This document shows, piece after piece, positions 1-5,791 of a DNA stretch of 6,418 bases; within the stretch, counting starts at the first letter, position 1; each line of letters starts with the position of its first letter. Source of the stretch: Anaerolineales bacterium (GTDB lineage Bacteria; Chloroflexota; Anaerolineae; Anaerolineales; UBA6663). The stretch is taken from positions 1-6,418 of the forward strand of contig JAEURM010000113.1 in the NCBI GenBank assembly GCA_016789245.1, in the 5' to 3' direction. The translations under genes and the position numbers were made by a program. Under the pieces are notes generated by a model. It made no database searches. It was not told the DNA's origin and saw nothing but the letters and a program-made list of their open reading frames with translations.

Positions 1-1
1 C

Positions 2-634
2 GAGCTGAACGCACTGGCGAAGGATTTTACGCGGCTGGAGTTTGGCGCAGAGGCAGTGATATTTTACCAAGGAGACCCGGGGCACACACTGTACTTGGTA
101 GAGAACGGCAAAGTGCGCATCTTTGTGCAGAGCGAAGACGGGCAAGAGCTTTCAGTAAATGTGTGCGGCACAGGTGATTTGTTTGGAGAAATGTCTGTGA
201 TTGATGAATTGCCGCGCTCAGCCAGTGCGGCGGCCATGGAGCCAACCACGGTTCTGCGGTTGAGCCGCGAGCGCTTCCGCGAACACCTGCGCCGCTCACC
301 GCAATTAGGCATCAACTTCATGAAGGCGCTTAGTGTGCGCATCCGCTTTAGCACACGCCAATTGGATAATCTCACCCTCACCAGCGTGCCCACACGTTTG
401 GCGCGCAAACTGCTGGAGCTGGCGCAACAACACGGCGTGCCAGAACCGCGCGGCGTGCGCTTGGAAATGCCGCTCACGCAAACGCAACTGGCCAGCCTGC
501 TGGGCACCACGCGCGAGAGCGTGAACAAAGCCGTAAGCCAGTTCCGCCGCCAAGGCGTCATCGCCATGGATGACGGGCAAATCATTATCATAGACCCAGA
601 CGCTTTGCGCAGTTTGGGGCAGATGAGGGCTTAG
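2..634 (+). CDS. Crp/Fnr-family transcriptional regulator (5' partial)
   Basis: Cytoplasmic DNA-binding regulator with an N-terminal cyclic-nucleotide-binding-type beta-barrel and a C-terminal winged helix. The frame is open from base 2 and reads ELNALAKDF... before the conserved FYQGDPGHTLYLV segment, so the GTG at 56 is an internal codon and the real start lies off the left edge. The phosphate-binding-cassette region (173-235) reads GDLFGEMSVIDELPRSAS; it keeps the Gly-Glu pair and the Arg-Ser pair that contact cNMP in E. coli CRP, so a nucleotide ligand is possible. The helix-turn-helix (473-562) reads LTQTQLASLLG then TTRESVNKAVSQF and matches the CRP recognition helix closely. The visible part has only one cysteine, so there is no Fnr-type Fe-S cluster. 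Its target genes are unknown. A terminator follows, so it is probably not co-transcribed with the next gene. The family is secure; the ligand is inferred. Confidence 0.95.
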   Translation, partial: ELNALAKDFTRLEFGAEAVIFYQGDPGHTLYLVENGKVRIFVQSEDGQELSVNVCGTGDLFGEMSVIDELPRSASAAAMEPTTVLRLSRERFREHLRRSPQLGINFMKALSVRIRFSTRQLDNLTLTSVPTRLARKLLELAQQHGVPEPRGVRLEMPLTQTQLASLLGTTRESVNKAVSQFRRQGVIAMDDGQIIIIDPDALRSLGQMRA

Positions 635-687
635 AAGGCCAGACATTAGCGAATTAATTCGCGGCGTGCGGAGACTGCTACTTCACT

Positions 688-724
688 CAGAGCCAGCCTT
701 GAATTTATCAAAAGGCTGGCTCTG
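688..724 (+). terminator. Intrinsic terminator-like hairpin after the Crp/Fnr gene
   Basis: A perfect inverted repeat: CAGAGCCAGCCTT (688-700) pairs with AAGGCTGGCTCTG (712-724), giving a 13-bp stem and an 11-nt loop. It is followed by TTTCTTGATTTT, an imperfect U-rich tail. It starts 53 nt after the regulator's stop codon and points away from it, as expected for a terminator. The interrupted T run makes termination efficiency uncertain. Confidence 0.75.
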
Positions 725-900
725 TTTCTTGATTTTGCATGAAAAAGATATATCCCTCCGTCACGCCAATCGGCGCTGGCTAAGAGCCGAGACAAAATAA
801 GTCTTGTTCAAGGGTTAACAATGCAATCCTTACTACGGCGCGTCTTGATTAAGTAAACGCGCTAATTGCAATTGCATGGTAGGCTACGGCTCTCTTTAGC

Positions 901-906
901 AAGGAG
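901..906 (+). promoter_or_regulatory. Ribosome binding site that sets the start at 914
   Basis: AAGGAG lies 7 nt before the ATG at 914. The frame stays open upstream to a TTG at 866, but no Shine-Dalgarno precedes that codon. Starting at 914 also gives a clean signal peptide (basic residues, then a hydrophobic core), whereas a TTG start would add 16 unrelated residues. The ATG at 909 is in another frame. Confidence 0.85.
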
Positions 907-913
907 CCATGTT

Positions 914-3181
914 ATGCCGCACTCAATCTTTAGGAAATTGCTAGCCGGAACGCTGGTGTTGGGCCTTTTGCTCAACGCATTTAGTGTGCCGCTTCGGCCC
1001 GCTTCCGCCGCTGGGCCAACCACGCCCTATCCCATCCTGTTCGTCACGCAATTACCCATCGCGCCAGATTTCACCACCATTGGCTCCACGTTTGGCAACC
1101 ACCGTGGCAATTTAGACTCTGCTGGGCGCGGTGGTGATTTGTGGATACGGTATCCAGATGGACAACTGAAGAATCTCACGCAGGCGGCGGGCTACGGCGG
1201 CAGTGGGTTTCTCAGCGGCAATGCGGCCATTGCGGTGCGAGACCCCGCTGTGTATTGGGATGGCACCAAAGCCGTGTTCAGCATGGTGCAAGGCGCGCCC
1301 ACGCAACAGTATCAGGTGCAAACGTATTACTGGCAGTTGTATGAAATTACAGGCTTAGGATTGAACGATACGCCGGTGATTACCAAAGTGCCTAACCAGC
1401 CCCTCAACTTCAACAACGTTAGCCCAATCTACGGCACGGATGGCCGCATCATTTTCACCAGTGATAGGCCGCGCAACGGCGCCGCGCACTTATACCCGCA
1501 ATTAGATGAGTATGAGTTAGCGCCCACCAATACCGGCCTGTGGAGCCTAGACCCAAGTAACGGCGATTTGAAATTGCTTAACCATGCGCCATCTGGCAAC
1601 TTCACGCCCATTATTGATTCTTTTGGCCGCGTGGTGTTTACACAGTGGGACCATTTGCAGAGAGACCAACAAGCCGACGCTGACGCCGAGGCCGATGCAC
1701 CCAACTCCACGGATTGCGGCAACGCGGAGTATGGGACTTTCAACTATTCAAGTGAAACGGCCAATGCCACTAAACTCAACACACGGGTAGAAGTGTTCCC
1801 TGAGCCGCGCGCCTGCCGCACGGATTTATTAGCCGGCACAAACTTAGTGGGCCATAACTTCAATCACTTTTTGCCGTGGCAAATTACTGAGGATGGCACG
1901 GAGGGTGAAATTCTCAACCACTTGGGGCGGCACGAGTTGGGCTTTTACATTGAAAGGAGCATCACGGGCGATAGCAACGTGGTGGAGTTTTACCGGCAGT
2001 ACGGAGATTTATACAACCCCAATCCGCTTTACACCGGCTTATTCCAAATGAAGGAAAGCCCGCTGACGCCCGGCTTGTATTTTGGCATTGATACGCCAGA
2101 GTTTGGCACGCATGCCTCCGGCAAAGTTATCAGTTTCACAGCGCCCATCACGCGTGATGCAGACCACATTGCGATGATTTATGTGACGCACCCCGATACC
2201 TATGGCACAACCATTACGGCCAACCACACGGGCCGCTACCGCGAGCCGTTGCCGCTTTCAGATGGAACGCTGGTGGCGGTACACACCAGCACTCAAGGTG
2301 AAGAGACTGGTAACACACTCACTGGCTCTACCTACAACTTCCGGCTGAAGGCGCTAACGCTGGGCGGCAACGGTTACTGGGCGGCGGGCCAGCCGCTGAC
2401 CAACGGCATTACCAAGACGCTCAGTTTCTGGAGCCCGGATAATCTCATCAACTTTTCTGGCACGCTGTGGGAGCTGAATCCGGTGGAAGTGCGGGCGCGG
2501 CCCATCCCCAACGCACCCACGCCCGGCCTAGGCGCACCAGAGCAACAAATGTTTACGCAGGCGGGCGTAACAGTGAATGAGATAGTGACTTACCTGCAAA
2601 CGAATAATTTGGCCTTGGTGATAAGCCGCAATGTGACGCGGCGTGATGATTTGGATAAGCAACAACCTTTCAACTTGCGCGTGGTGAACGGTGGCACGCA
2701 AACGGTGGGGGCCGGCGGCAAAATTTATGATGTGGCCTTCATGCAATTTTTTCAGGCCGATCAACTGCGCGGCTGGACGGGCTGTTGTGGCACCGTGCCC
2801 CGGCCCGGCCGGCGGGTGTTGGCCCAGCCCTTGCATGAGTTTGCGGCGGTTGATTCCAATCCGCTCTCTGGCGGGCCGGTGGGCAGTGTGAAGGTGGCCA
2901 GTGATGGCTCTTTGGCGGCGTTTGTGCCGGCGCGGCGGGCGCTGACGTGGCAACTGACAGATGCGGGCGGCACAGGCCTTGTGCGGGAGCGTGTGTGGCT
3001 CACCTTCCAGCCGGGAGAAATCCGTACGTGCGCCAACTGCCACGGCCTAAGCACGCTAGATCAAGCCGGGCAAACCGCGCCTACCAATCCGCCGCAAGCC
3101 TTACTGGAATTGCTGAACTATTGGAAAGCGGGCGGCAGTGCCACGCTCCAGCGGCTATATTTGCCGAGCGTGCGGCGATAG
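914..3181 (+). CDS. Secreted hydrazine-synthase-alpha-like protein with one c-type haem site
   Basis: A 755-residue exported protein. Residues 1-32 form a Sec signal peptide (FRKLLAGTLVLGLLL core, ASA cleavage motif at 30-32). The region from about 35 to 520 is rich in short blade-like segments such as DLWIRYPDG, IIFTSDRPRNGAAHLYPQL, GLWSLDP and FGRVVFTQWDHLQRDQQAD. I recognise these from the large uncharacterised family annotated with the hydrazine synthase alpha middle (beta-propeller) domain. A His-rich stretch (H314, H318, H336, H340, in HNFNHFLPWQITEDGTE and LNHLGRH) looks conserved and could bind metal. The C-terminal part (about 600-715) carries VPARRALTWQLTD, LTFQPGEIRTC and CANCH (C706, C709, H710), a covalent haem c attachment site. 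It is the only CxxCH, while hydrazine synthase alpha carries two haems. The protein ends in YLPSVRR. It should need the cytochrome c maturation system outside the membrane. No hzsB/hzsC-like gene is in the window, so a role in hydrazine synthesis is not supported; the substrate is unknown. Family placement is good, function open. Confidence 0.85.
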   Translation: MPHSIFRKLLAGTLVLGLLLNAFSVPLRPASAAGPTTPYPILFVTQLPIAPDFTTIGSTFGNHRGNLDSAGRGGDLWIRYPDGQLKNLTQAAGYGGSGFLSGNAAIAVRDPAVYWDGTKAVFSMVQGAPTQQYQVQTYYWQLYEITGLGLNDTPVITKVPNQPLNFNNVSPIYGTDGRIIFTSDRPRNGAAHLYPQLDEYELAPTNTGLWSLDPSNGDLKLLNHAPSGNFTPIIDSFGRVVFTQWDHLQRDQQADADAEADAPNSTDCGNAEYGTFNYSSETANATKLNTRVEVFPEPRACRTDLLAGTNLVGHNFNHFLPWQITEDGTEGEILNHLGRHELGFYIERSITGDSNVVEFYRQYGDLYNPNPLYTGLFQMKESPLTPGLYFGIDTPEFGTHASGKVISFTAPITRDADHIAMIYVTHPDTYGTTITANHTGRYREPLPLSDGTLVAVHTSTQGEETGNTLTGSTYNFRLKALTLGGNGYWAAGQPLTNGITKTLSFWSPDNLINFSGTLWELNPVEVRARPIPNAPTPGLGAPEQQMFTQAGVTVNEIVTYLQTNNLALVISRNVTRRDDLDKQQPFNLRVVNGGTQTVGAGGKIYDVAFMQFFQADQLRGWTGCCGTVPRPGRRVLAQPLHEFAAVDSNPLSGGPVGSVKVASDGSLAAFVPARRALTWQLTDAGGTGLVRERVWLTFQPGEIRTCANCHGLSTLDQAGQTAPTNPPQALLELLNYWKAGGSATLQRLYLPSVRR

Positions 3182-3226
3182 ACAATTCCAAGATAAACGA
3201 AATCTTTTAGGCTTAGCTTAAAACCA

Positions 3227-3259
3227 AAACCGCGTCAGCTCACCACACTGACGCGGTTT
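3227..3259. terminator. Bidirectional terminator between convergent genes
   Basis: AAACCGCGTCAG (3227-3238) pairs perfectly with CTGACGCGGTTT (3248-3259) around a 9-nt loop. The A-start/T-end layout gives a U tract to transcripts from either side; on the - strand the stem is followed by TTTTGGTTTTAAG. It lies 45 nt past the + strand stop (3181) and 35 nt past the - strand stop (3295), so it can serve both convergent genes. Confidence 0.9.
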
Positions 3260-3294
3260 GATTTATCCCCCTGCTCCCCTAAACCTTGTGCCGC

Positions 3295-4968
3295 TTACCA
3301 GCCCAATTGCACAGCGCGTTGGGTAAGTTGCGCGAATTCGGCCACATCCACATCATTAGGTAACAGGCGCACCAAGCGCCACGCCGCCGCGTTCACTTGC
3401 GCCAAGTTGGAACCGTACGCCCACGGACTGCGGCGGAGCAGTTCCGCGTATTGCGCCACAGCTACGGCCAGTTGGTAGCGCGCCGAAGCTTGCTCAAACG
3501 AAGGCGCACTATCCCACGTGTTTACATTGCCATTGATTTCGGTCACCTGATGCGTTTGCGGATCCTCCCAACGCAGTTGCACAGTGGCAATGCGGCCATT
3601 GGCATTCGGCTTGAAGTGCACAGCGTACAGTGCCGTCACCGTGTGCCCTGCGCCAATTTCACCCGCGTCCACCGCATCATTGCGGAAATCACTATCCGCC
3701 ACGGCGCGGTTTTCATAGCCAATTAGCCGGTAGCGGGCCACCGTATCAACATTGAAATCTACTTGGATTTTGGCATCCAGCGCAATCACTTGCAGGGTAG
3801 AAGTTAAGTCATCCACAAACAGTTTGCGGGCTTCGTCTAAATCATCAATGTAGGCGTAGTTGCCATTGCCCTGATTGGCCAATTGCTCCAACAACACATC
3901 ATTGAAATTGCCCATGCCTACGCCCACGGATGTAAGCGTGATGCCGTACTCTTTGGCGTACCAACCAATAGAATTCAAAATCGCTTCGGGGCCGGTGGCG
4001 CCCACATTGGCCACCCCATCTGAAAGCAGGATGACGCGATTGACGGCGTTAGCATCGCGCATGTTTTCCGCGAGAGAGTAGCCTAATTGCAAACCGGCCT
4101 CGGCGTTGGTGGAAGCTTGCGGATACAGGCCATACACGGCATTGAGAATGCTCGTTTTATCTGAGCCGCTAGTAGGATTCAGCGCCACCCACGCGTTATC
4201 ACTGTAGGCCACCACGGCCACCGCATCATCCGGGCGCAAGCGTTCCACTAGCAATTGAAGCGATTGCTTCACTAATTCCAGCCGCCCATCTTGTTGCATG
4301 GAGCCGGAGGTATCAATCACAAACGTTAAGCGTGCCGGCTTACGTTGCCACTCGGCCACATCATAGCCCTGCACACCCACGCGCAAAATGTACGTACCAT
4401 CTGTATGGAACGGCGAGAGCGCACCATCCGCGTACAAGCCAAAAGCGGTGTTGGCGGGCAAAGCGTAATCTTGCTGGAAGTAATTTACAAACTCTTCTAC
4501 ACGCACAGCCTCGGCGGGCGGCAAGTTACCTTCCTGCACGTACTTGCGGGCCACGGAGTAAGAAGCCGTATCCACATCTAACGCAAACGTAGAAAAGTGG
4601 TCTTGGGAAGTTTCAATAAACGGATTCACGCCGTAGTTCTGAAAATAGTTATCCGCCGGAAGTGGCGCGGGCGTGGGCTGAACGGGCGAAATGGGCGCTT
4701 GGCCCAGAAGCGGCGCACCGGCTAGCGGTAAGCCTTGCCCACTGGGGGCGGCGGTAGGTAAGGGCGCGCCGCCAATGGGTTGTTCATAGGAAGCAACTTG
4801 AGTGGGCGCAGGCGCAAATGTGGGCGCACTCAAAGCTACTTCCTTGGTTATTTCTACCACTTGGGTAGCAATGGGTGCGCCGCCAATTTGCGTGGCCGCT
4901 GGCGAACACGCCGCCAACAGCGTGGCGGCTAATAAAGTAGTGCTGATGAGCAAACGTTTGGTGTTCAT
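3295..4968 (-). CDS. YfbK-like von Willebrand factor A lipoprotein
   Basis: A 557-residue predicted surface lipoprotein. Residues 1-20 are a lipoprotein signal peptide with lipobox LAAC and lipidated Cys21. A Pro/Ala/Gly-rich linker follows to about residue 105. A vWF_A N-terminal domain comes next (about 106-200: NPFIETSQDHFSTFALDVDTAS, then VRVEEFVNYF). The VWA domain (about 213-390) has a complete MIDAS: D219-T-S221-G-S223, T287 in QASTN, and D317 in LLSDGVANVG, so Mg2+-dependent ligand binding is expected. The YfbK-type C-terminal domain (DUF3520) spans about 395-555. This order matches E. coli YfbK, itself of unclear function, so no symbol is given. The ATG at 4968 is chosen because GGAGGAG precedes it; the upstream in-frame extension to 5118 runs through a hairpin and lacks signal-peptide character. 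It is the last gene of the - strand block and probably also has its own promoter. No catalytic residues are seen; a binding or scaffolding role is inferred. Confidence 0.95.
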   Translation of the reverse strand: MNTKRLLISTTLLAATLLAACSPAATQIGGAPIATQVVEITKEVALSAPTFAPAPTQVASYEQPIGGAPLPTAAPSGQGLPLAGAPLLGQAPISPVQPTPAPLPADNYFQNYGVNPFIETSQDHFSTFALDVDTASYSVARKYVQEGNLPPAEAVRVEEFVNYFQQDYALPANTAFGLYADGALSPFHTDGTYILRVGVQGYDVAEWQRKPARLTFVIDTSGSMQQDGRLELVKQSLQLLVERLRPDDAVAVVAYSDNAWVALNPTSGSDKTSILNAVYGLYPQASTNAEAGLQLGYSLAENMRDANAVNRVILLSDGVANVGATGPEAILNSIGWYAKEYGITLTSVGVGMGNFNDVLLEQLANQGNGNYAYIDDLDEARKLFVDDLTSTLQVIALDAKIQVDFNVDTVARYRLIGYENRAVADSDFRNDAVDAGEIGAGHTVTALYAVHFKPNANGRIATVQLRWEDPQTHQVTEINGNVNTWDSAPSFEQASARYQLAVAVAQYAELLRRSPWAYGSNLAQVNAAAWRLVRLLPNDVDVAEFAQLTQRAVQLGW

Positions 4969-4972
4969 GGTT

Positions 4973-4979
4973 CTCCTCC
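4973..4979 (-). promoter_or_regulatory. Strong ribosome binding site of the vWA gene
   Basis: On the - strand GGAGGAG precedes ATG(4968) with AACC between them. This near-perfect Shine-Dalgarno places the start exactly where the lipoprotein signal peptide begins and rules out the longer reading from 5118. Confidence 0.9.
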
Positions 4980-5027
4980 GATTGAACAGTTGTTGCTTAC
5001 AGCTTAGGCCGAACGGCGCTGAGCGGC

Positions 5028-5056
5028 TTGATAAAGTGTTGAGAAAGTTCTGACAA
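5028..5056 (-). promoter_or_regulatory. Candidate sigma70-type promoter for the vWA gene
   Basis: On the - strand TTGTCA (5056-5051, five of six bases of the -35 consensus) is followed after exactly 17 nt by TATCAA (5033-5028, four of six bases of the -10). Transcription would start near 5021, leaving a 5' leader of roughly 50 nt before the start codon. It lies downstream of the large hairpin, so the vWA gene could be transcribed independently of the DUF4349 genes. This is a consensus match by eye only. Confidence 0.4.
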
Positions 5057-5184
5057 GAATTGGGCAACGGATTGCCTGCGGCGAAACGGATAAGCGGATA
5101 TAAACGGATGGGCCGCATCCGTTTTATCCGCTTATCCGAGCCATATCCGTTGTCAACTTGTCCGCTTCAGCCGTTGCCCAATTC
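5057..5184. repeat. Nested inverted repeat (outer 14-bp arms around a 23-bp hairpin)
   Basis: The inner hairpin pairs 5087-5110 with 5116-5138 (23 bp, one bulged base, 5-nt loop GGCCG). The outer arms GAATTGGGCAACGG (5057-5070) and CCGTTGCCCAATTC (5171-5184) are perfect complements; the right one lies inside the last codons of the upstream gene. The pentamer CGGAT or its complement ATCCG occurs eight times between 5068 and 5149. The inner hairpin lacks a T run on either strand, so it does not look like a classic intrinsic terminator. A dispersed palindromic repeat or an RNA-stabilising or attenuating structure between the DUF4349-like gene and the vWA gene are possible readings. Confidence 0.8.
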
Positions 5185-5743
5185 CTTTTAGCACCGTCCA
5201 CGCGCCAATCAGCATCAGGATGGGCGGGACGATGAACAGGGCTACCCAACCTAATTGCACCAAGCCATCCCGGAAACCTACCCACCAATGCTCCCGCAAA
5301 GTGAGCGTGATGCTAGACCAGCTGCCGGAATTAGTTTGCGCCGCGCCGCTGGTAGATTGCAGGCTGGCGTAGGTATCTTCATCCAGCACAGTGCCCAAAG
5401 CCCGGAGTTTTTGCATAATATTTTCTAGCTGGTAGGGCGGCACGGCTAGCACCAATTGCACAGGTGAATGGCGGCCAACTTCCAAGTTCTGCGCGCTCAC
5501 CACCTGCCCGCCGAGTTGCTGTGCTACATCTTCCACCTGCCAGCGGGTGCGCCACACGCCATCCACGGCCAACTCCAGCGCGGCGTTGTATGTAACGTTG
5601 AAATTGGGATTGGGGTTGAGCGGTGCGCCGCCGGGCAGTTGTGGATTTTGCGGATACGAGCCAATAAGTTGCGGTGTGGCCGAGGGCGCACACGCGGCTA
5701 ACAGAGTGACAAGGAAGATTAGAAGTGCGAGTTTGGTTTTCAT
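5153..5743 (-). CDS. Short DUF4349-like membrane lipoprotein without the coiled coil
   Basis: A 196-residue predicted lipoprotein. Residues 1-17 are the signal peptide with lipobox LAAC and lipidated Cys18; a Pro/Asn-rich spacer runs to about residue 50. Residues 50-120 (VTYNAALELAVDGVW..., QLGGQVVSAQNLEVG, VQLVLAVPPYQLENIMQKLRALGTVL) resemble the N-terminal alpha/beta part of DUF4349 proteins. The family normally continues with a GQDV...EYVDL motif and a long coiled coil; here a short Ser/Thr/Gly stretch (about 128-142) leads straight to SSITLTLRE, the strand that normally follows the coil. A hydrophobic helix (about 163-187) and a basic tail (KGIGQRLKRTS) follow. GGAGG, 5 nt before ATG(5743), sets the start; the in-frame TTG at 5755 overlaps that site. 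It lies 48 nt downstream of a full DUF4349 gene, probably in the same operon. Function unknown; the family call rests on recognised motifs. Confidence 0.85.
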   Translation of the reverse strand: MKTKLALLIFLVTLLAACAPSATPQLIGSYPQNPQLPGGAPLNPNPNFNVTYNAALELAVDGVWRTRWQVEDVAQQLGGQVVSAQNLEVGRHSPVQLVLAVPPYQLENIMQKLRALGTVLDEDTYASLQSTSGAAQTNSGSWSSITLTLREHWWVGFRDGLVQLGWVALFIVPPILMLIGAWTVLKGIGQRLKRTS

Positions 5744-5748
5744 GGTGG

Positions 5749-5753
5749 CCTCC
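5749..5753 (-). promoter_or_regulatory. Ribosome binding site of the short DUF4349-like gene
   Basis: GGAGG on the - strand with a 5-nt spacer to ATG(5743). It sits only two bases past the REP-like palindrome, so folding of that palindrome could affect ribosome access. Confidence 0.8.
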
Positions 5754-5755
5754 AA

Positions 5756-5783
5756 GTAGGTGCGGTTCGCGAACCGCCCCTAC
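5756..5783. repeat. REP-like intergenic palindrome
   Basis: A 28-bp palindrome with arms GTAGGTGCGGTTCG and CGAACCGCCCCTAC; 13 of 14 positions pair and the central 16 bp (5762-5777, GCGGTTCGCGAACCGC) are a perfect palindrome. It fills most of the 48-nt space between two - strand genes. Palindromes of the GTAGGGGC...GCCCCTAC form are, as I recall, dispersed in many copies in Chloroflexota and some other bacterial genomes; copy number here cannot be judged from one window. Confidence 0.7.
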
Positions 5784-5791
5784 TATTGAAT

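Noticed and set aside
64..591. Long - strand open frame antisense to the Crp/Fnr gene
   Set aside because: It covers the conserved Crp/Fnr domains in antisense and its own translation (Arg/Ser-rich) resembles no protein family.
867..876. TGCAATTGCA palindrome before the haem gene
   Set aside because: A 10-bp palindrome in AT-rich intergenic DNA is not significant alone and matches no operator I can name.
888..908. Hairpin GGCTC...GAGCC that could mask the ribosome binding site of the haem gene
   Set aside because: Only 5 bp with a large loop; pairs of this size arise easily by chance and there is no ligand-binding fold upstream.
2528..3043. Long - strand open frame of 171 codons inside the haem protein gene
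   Set aside because: It is antisense to a well-supported coding sequence, its translation is Arg/His-rich without any recognisable motif, and no ribosome binding site was noted. It is a by-product of the GC-rich codons of the real gene.
914..3181. Calling the gene a true hydrazine synthase subunit (hzsA)
   Set aside because: Only one CxxCH is present and no partner subunit or anammox gene is in the window; the similarity is to the broader family only.
4969..5118. N-terminal extension of the vWA protein by 50 residues to a start at 5118
   Set aside because: The extension runs through the hairpin and candidate promoter, has no ribosome binding site, and would bury the lipoprotein signal peptide internally.
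5057..5184. Repeat-rich stretch considered as a CRISPR array
   Set aside because: The repeats are 5-bp units within inverted arms, without uniform spacers or 25-37-bp direct repeats.
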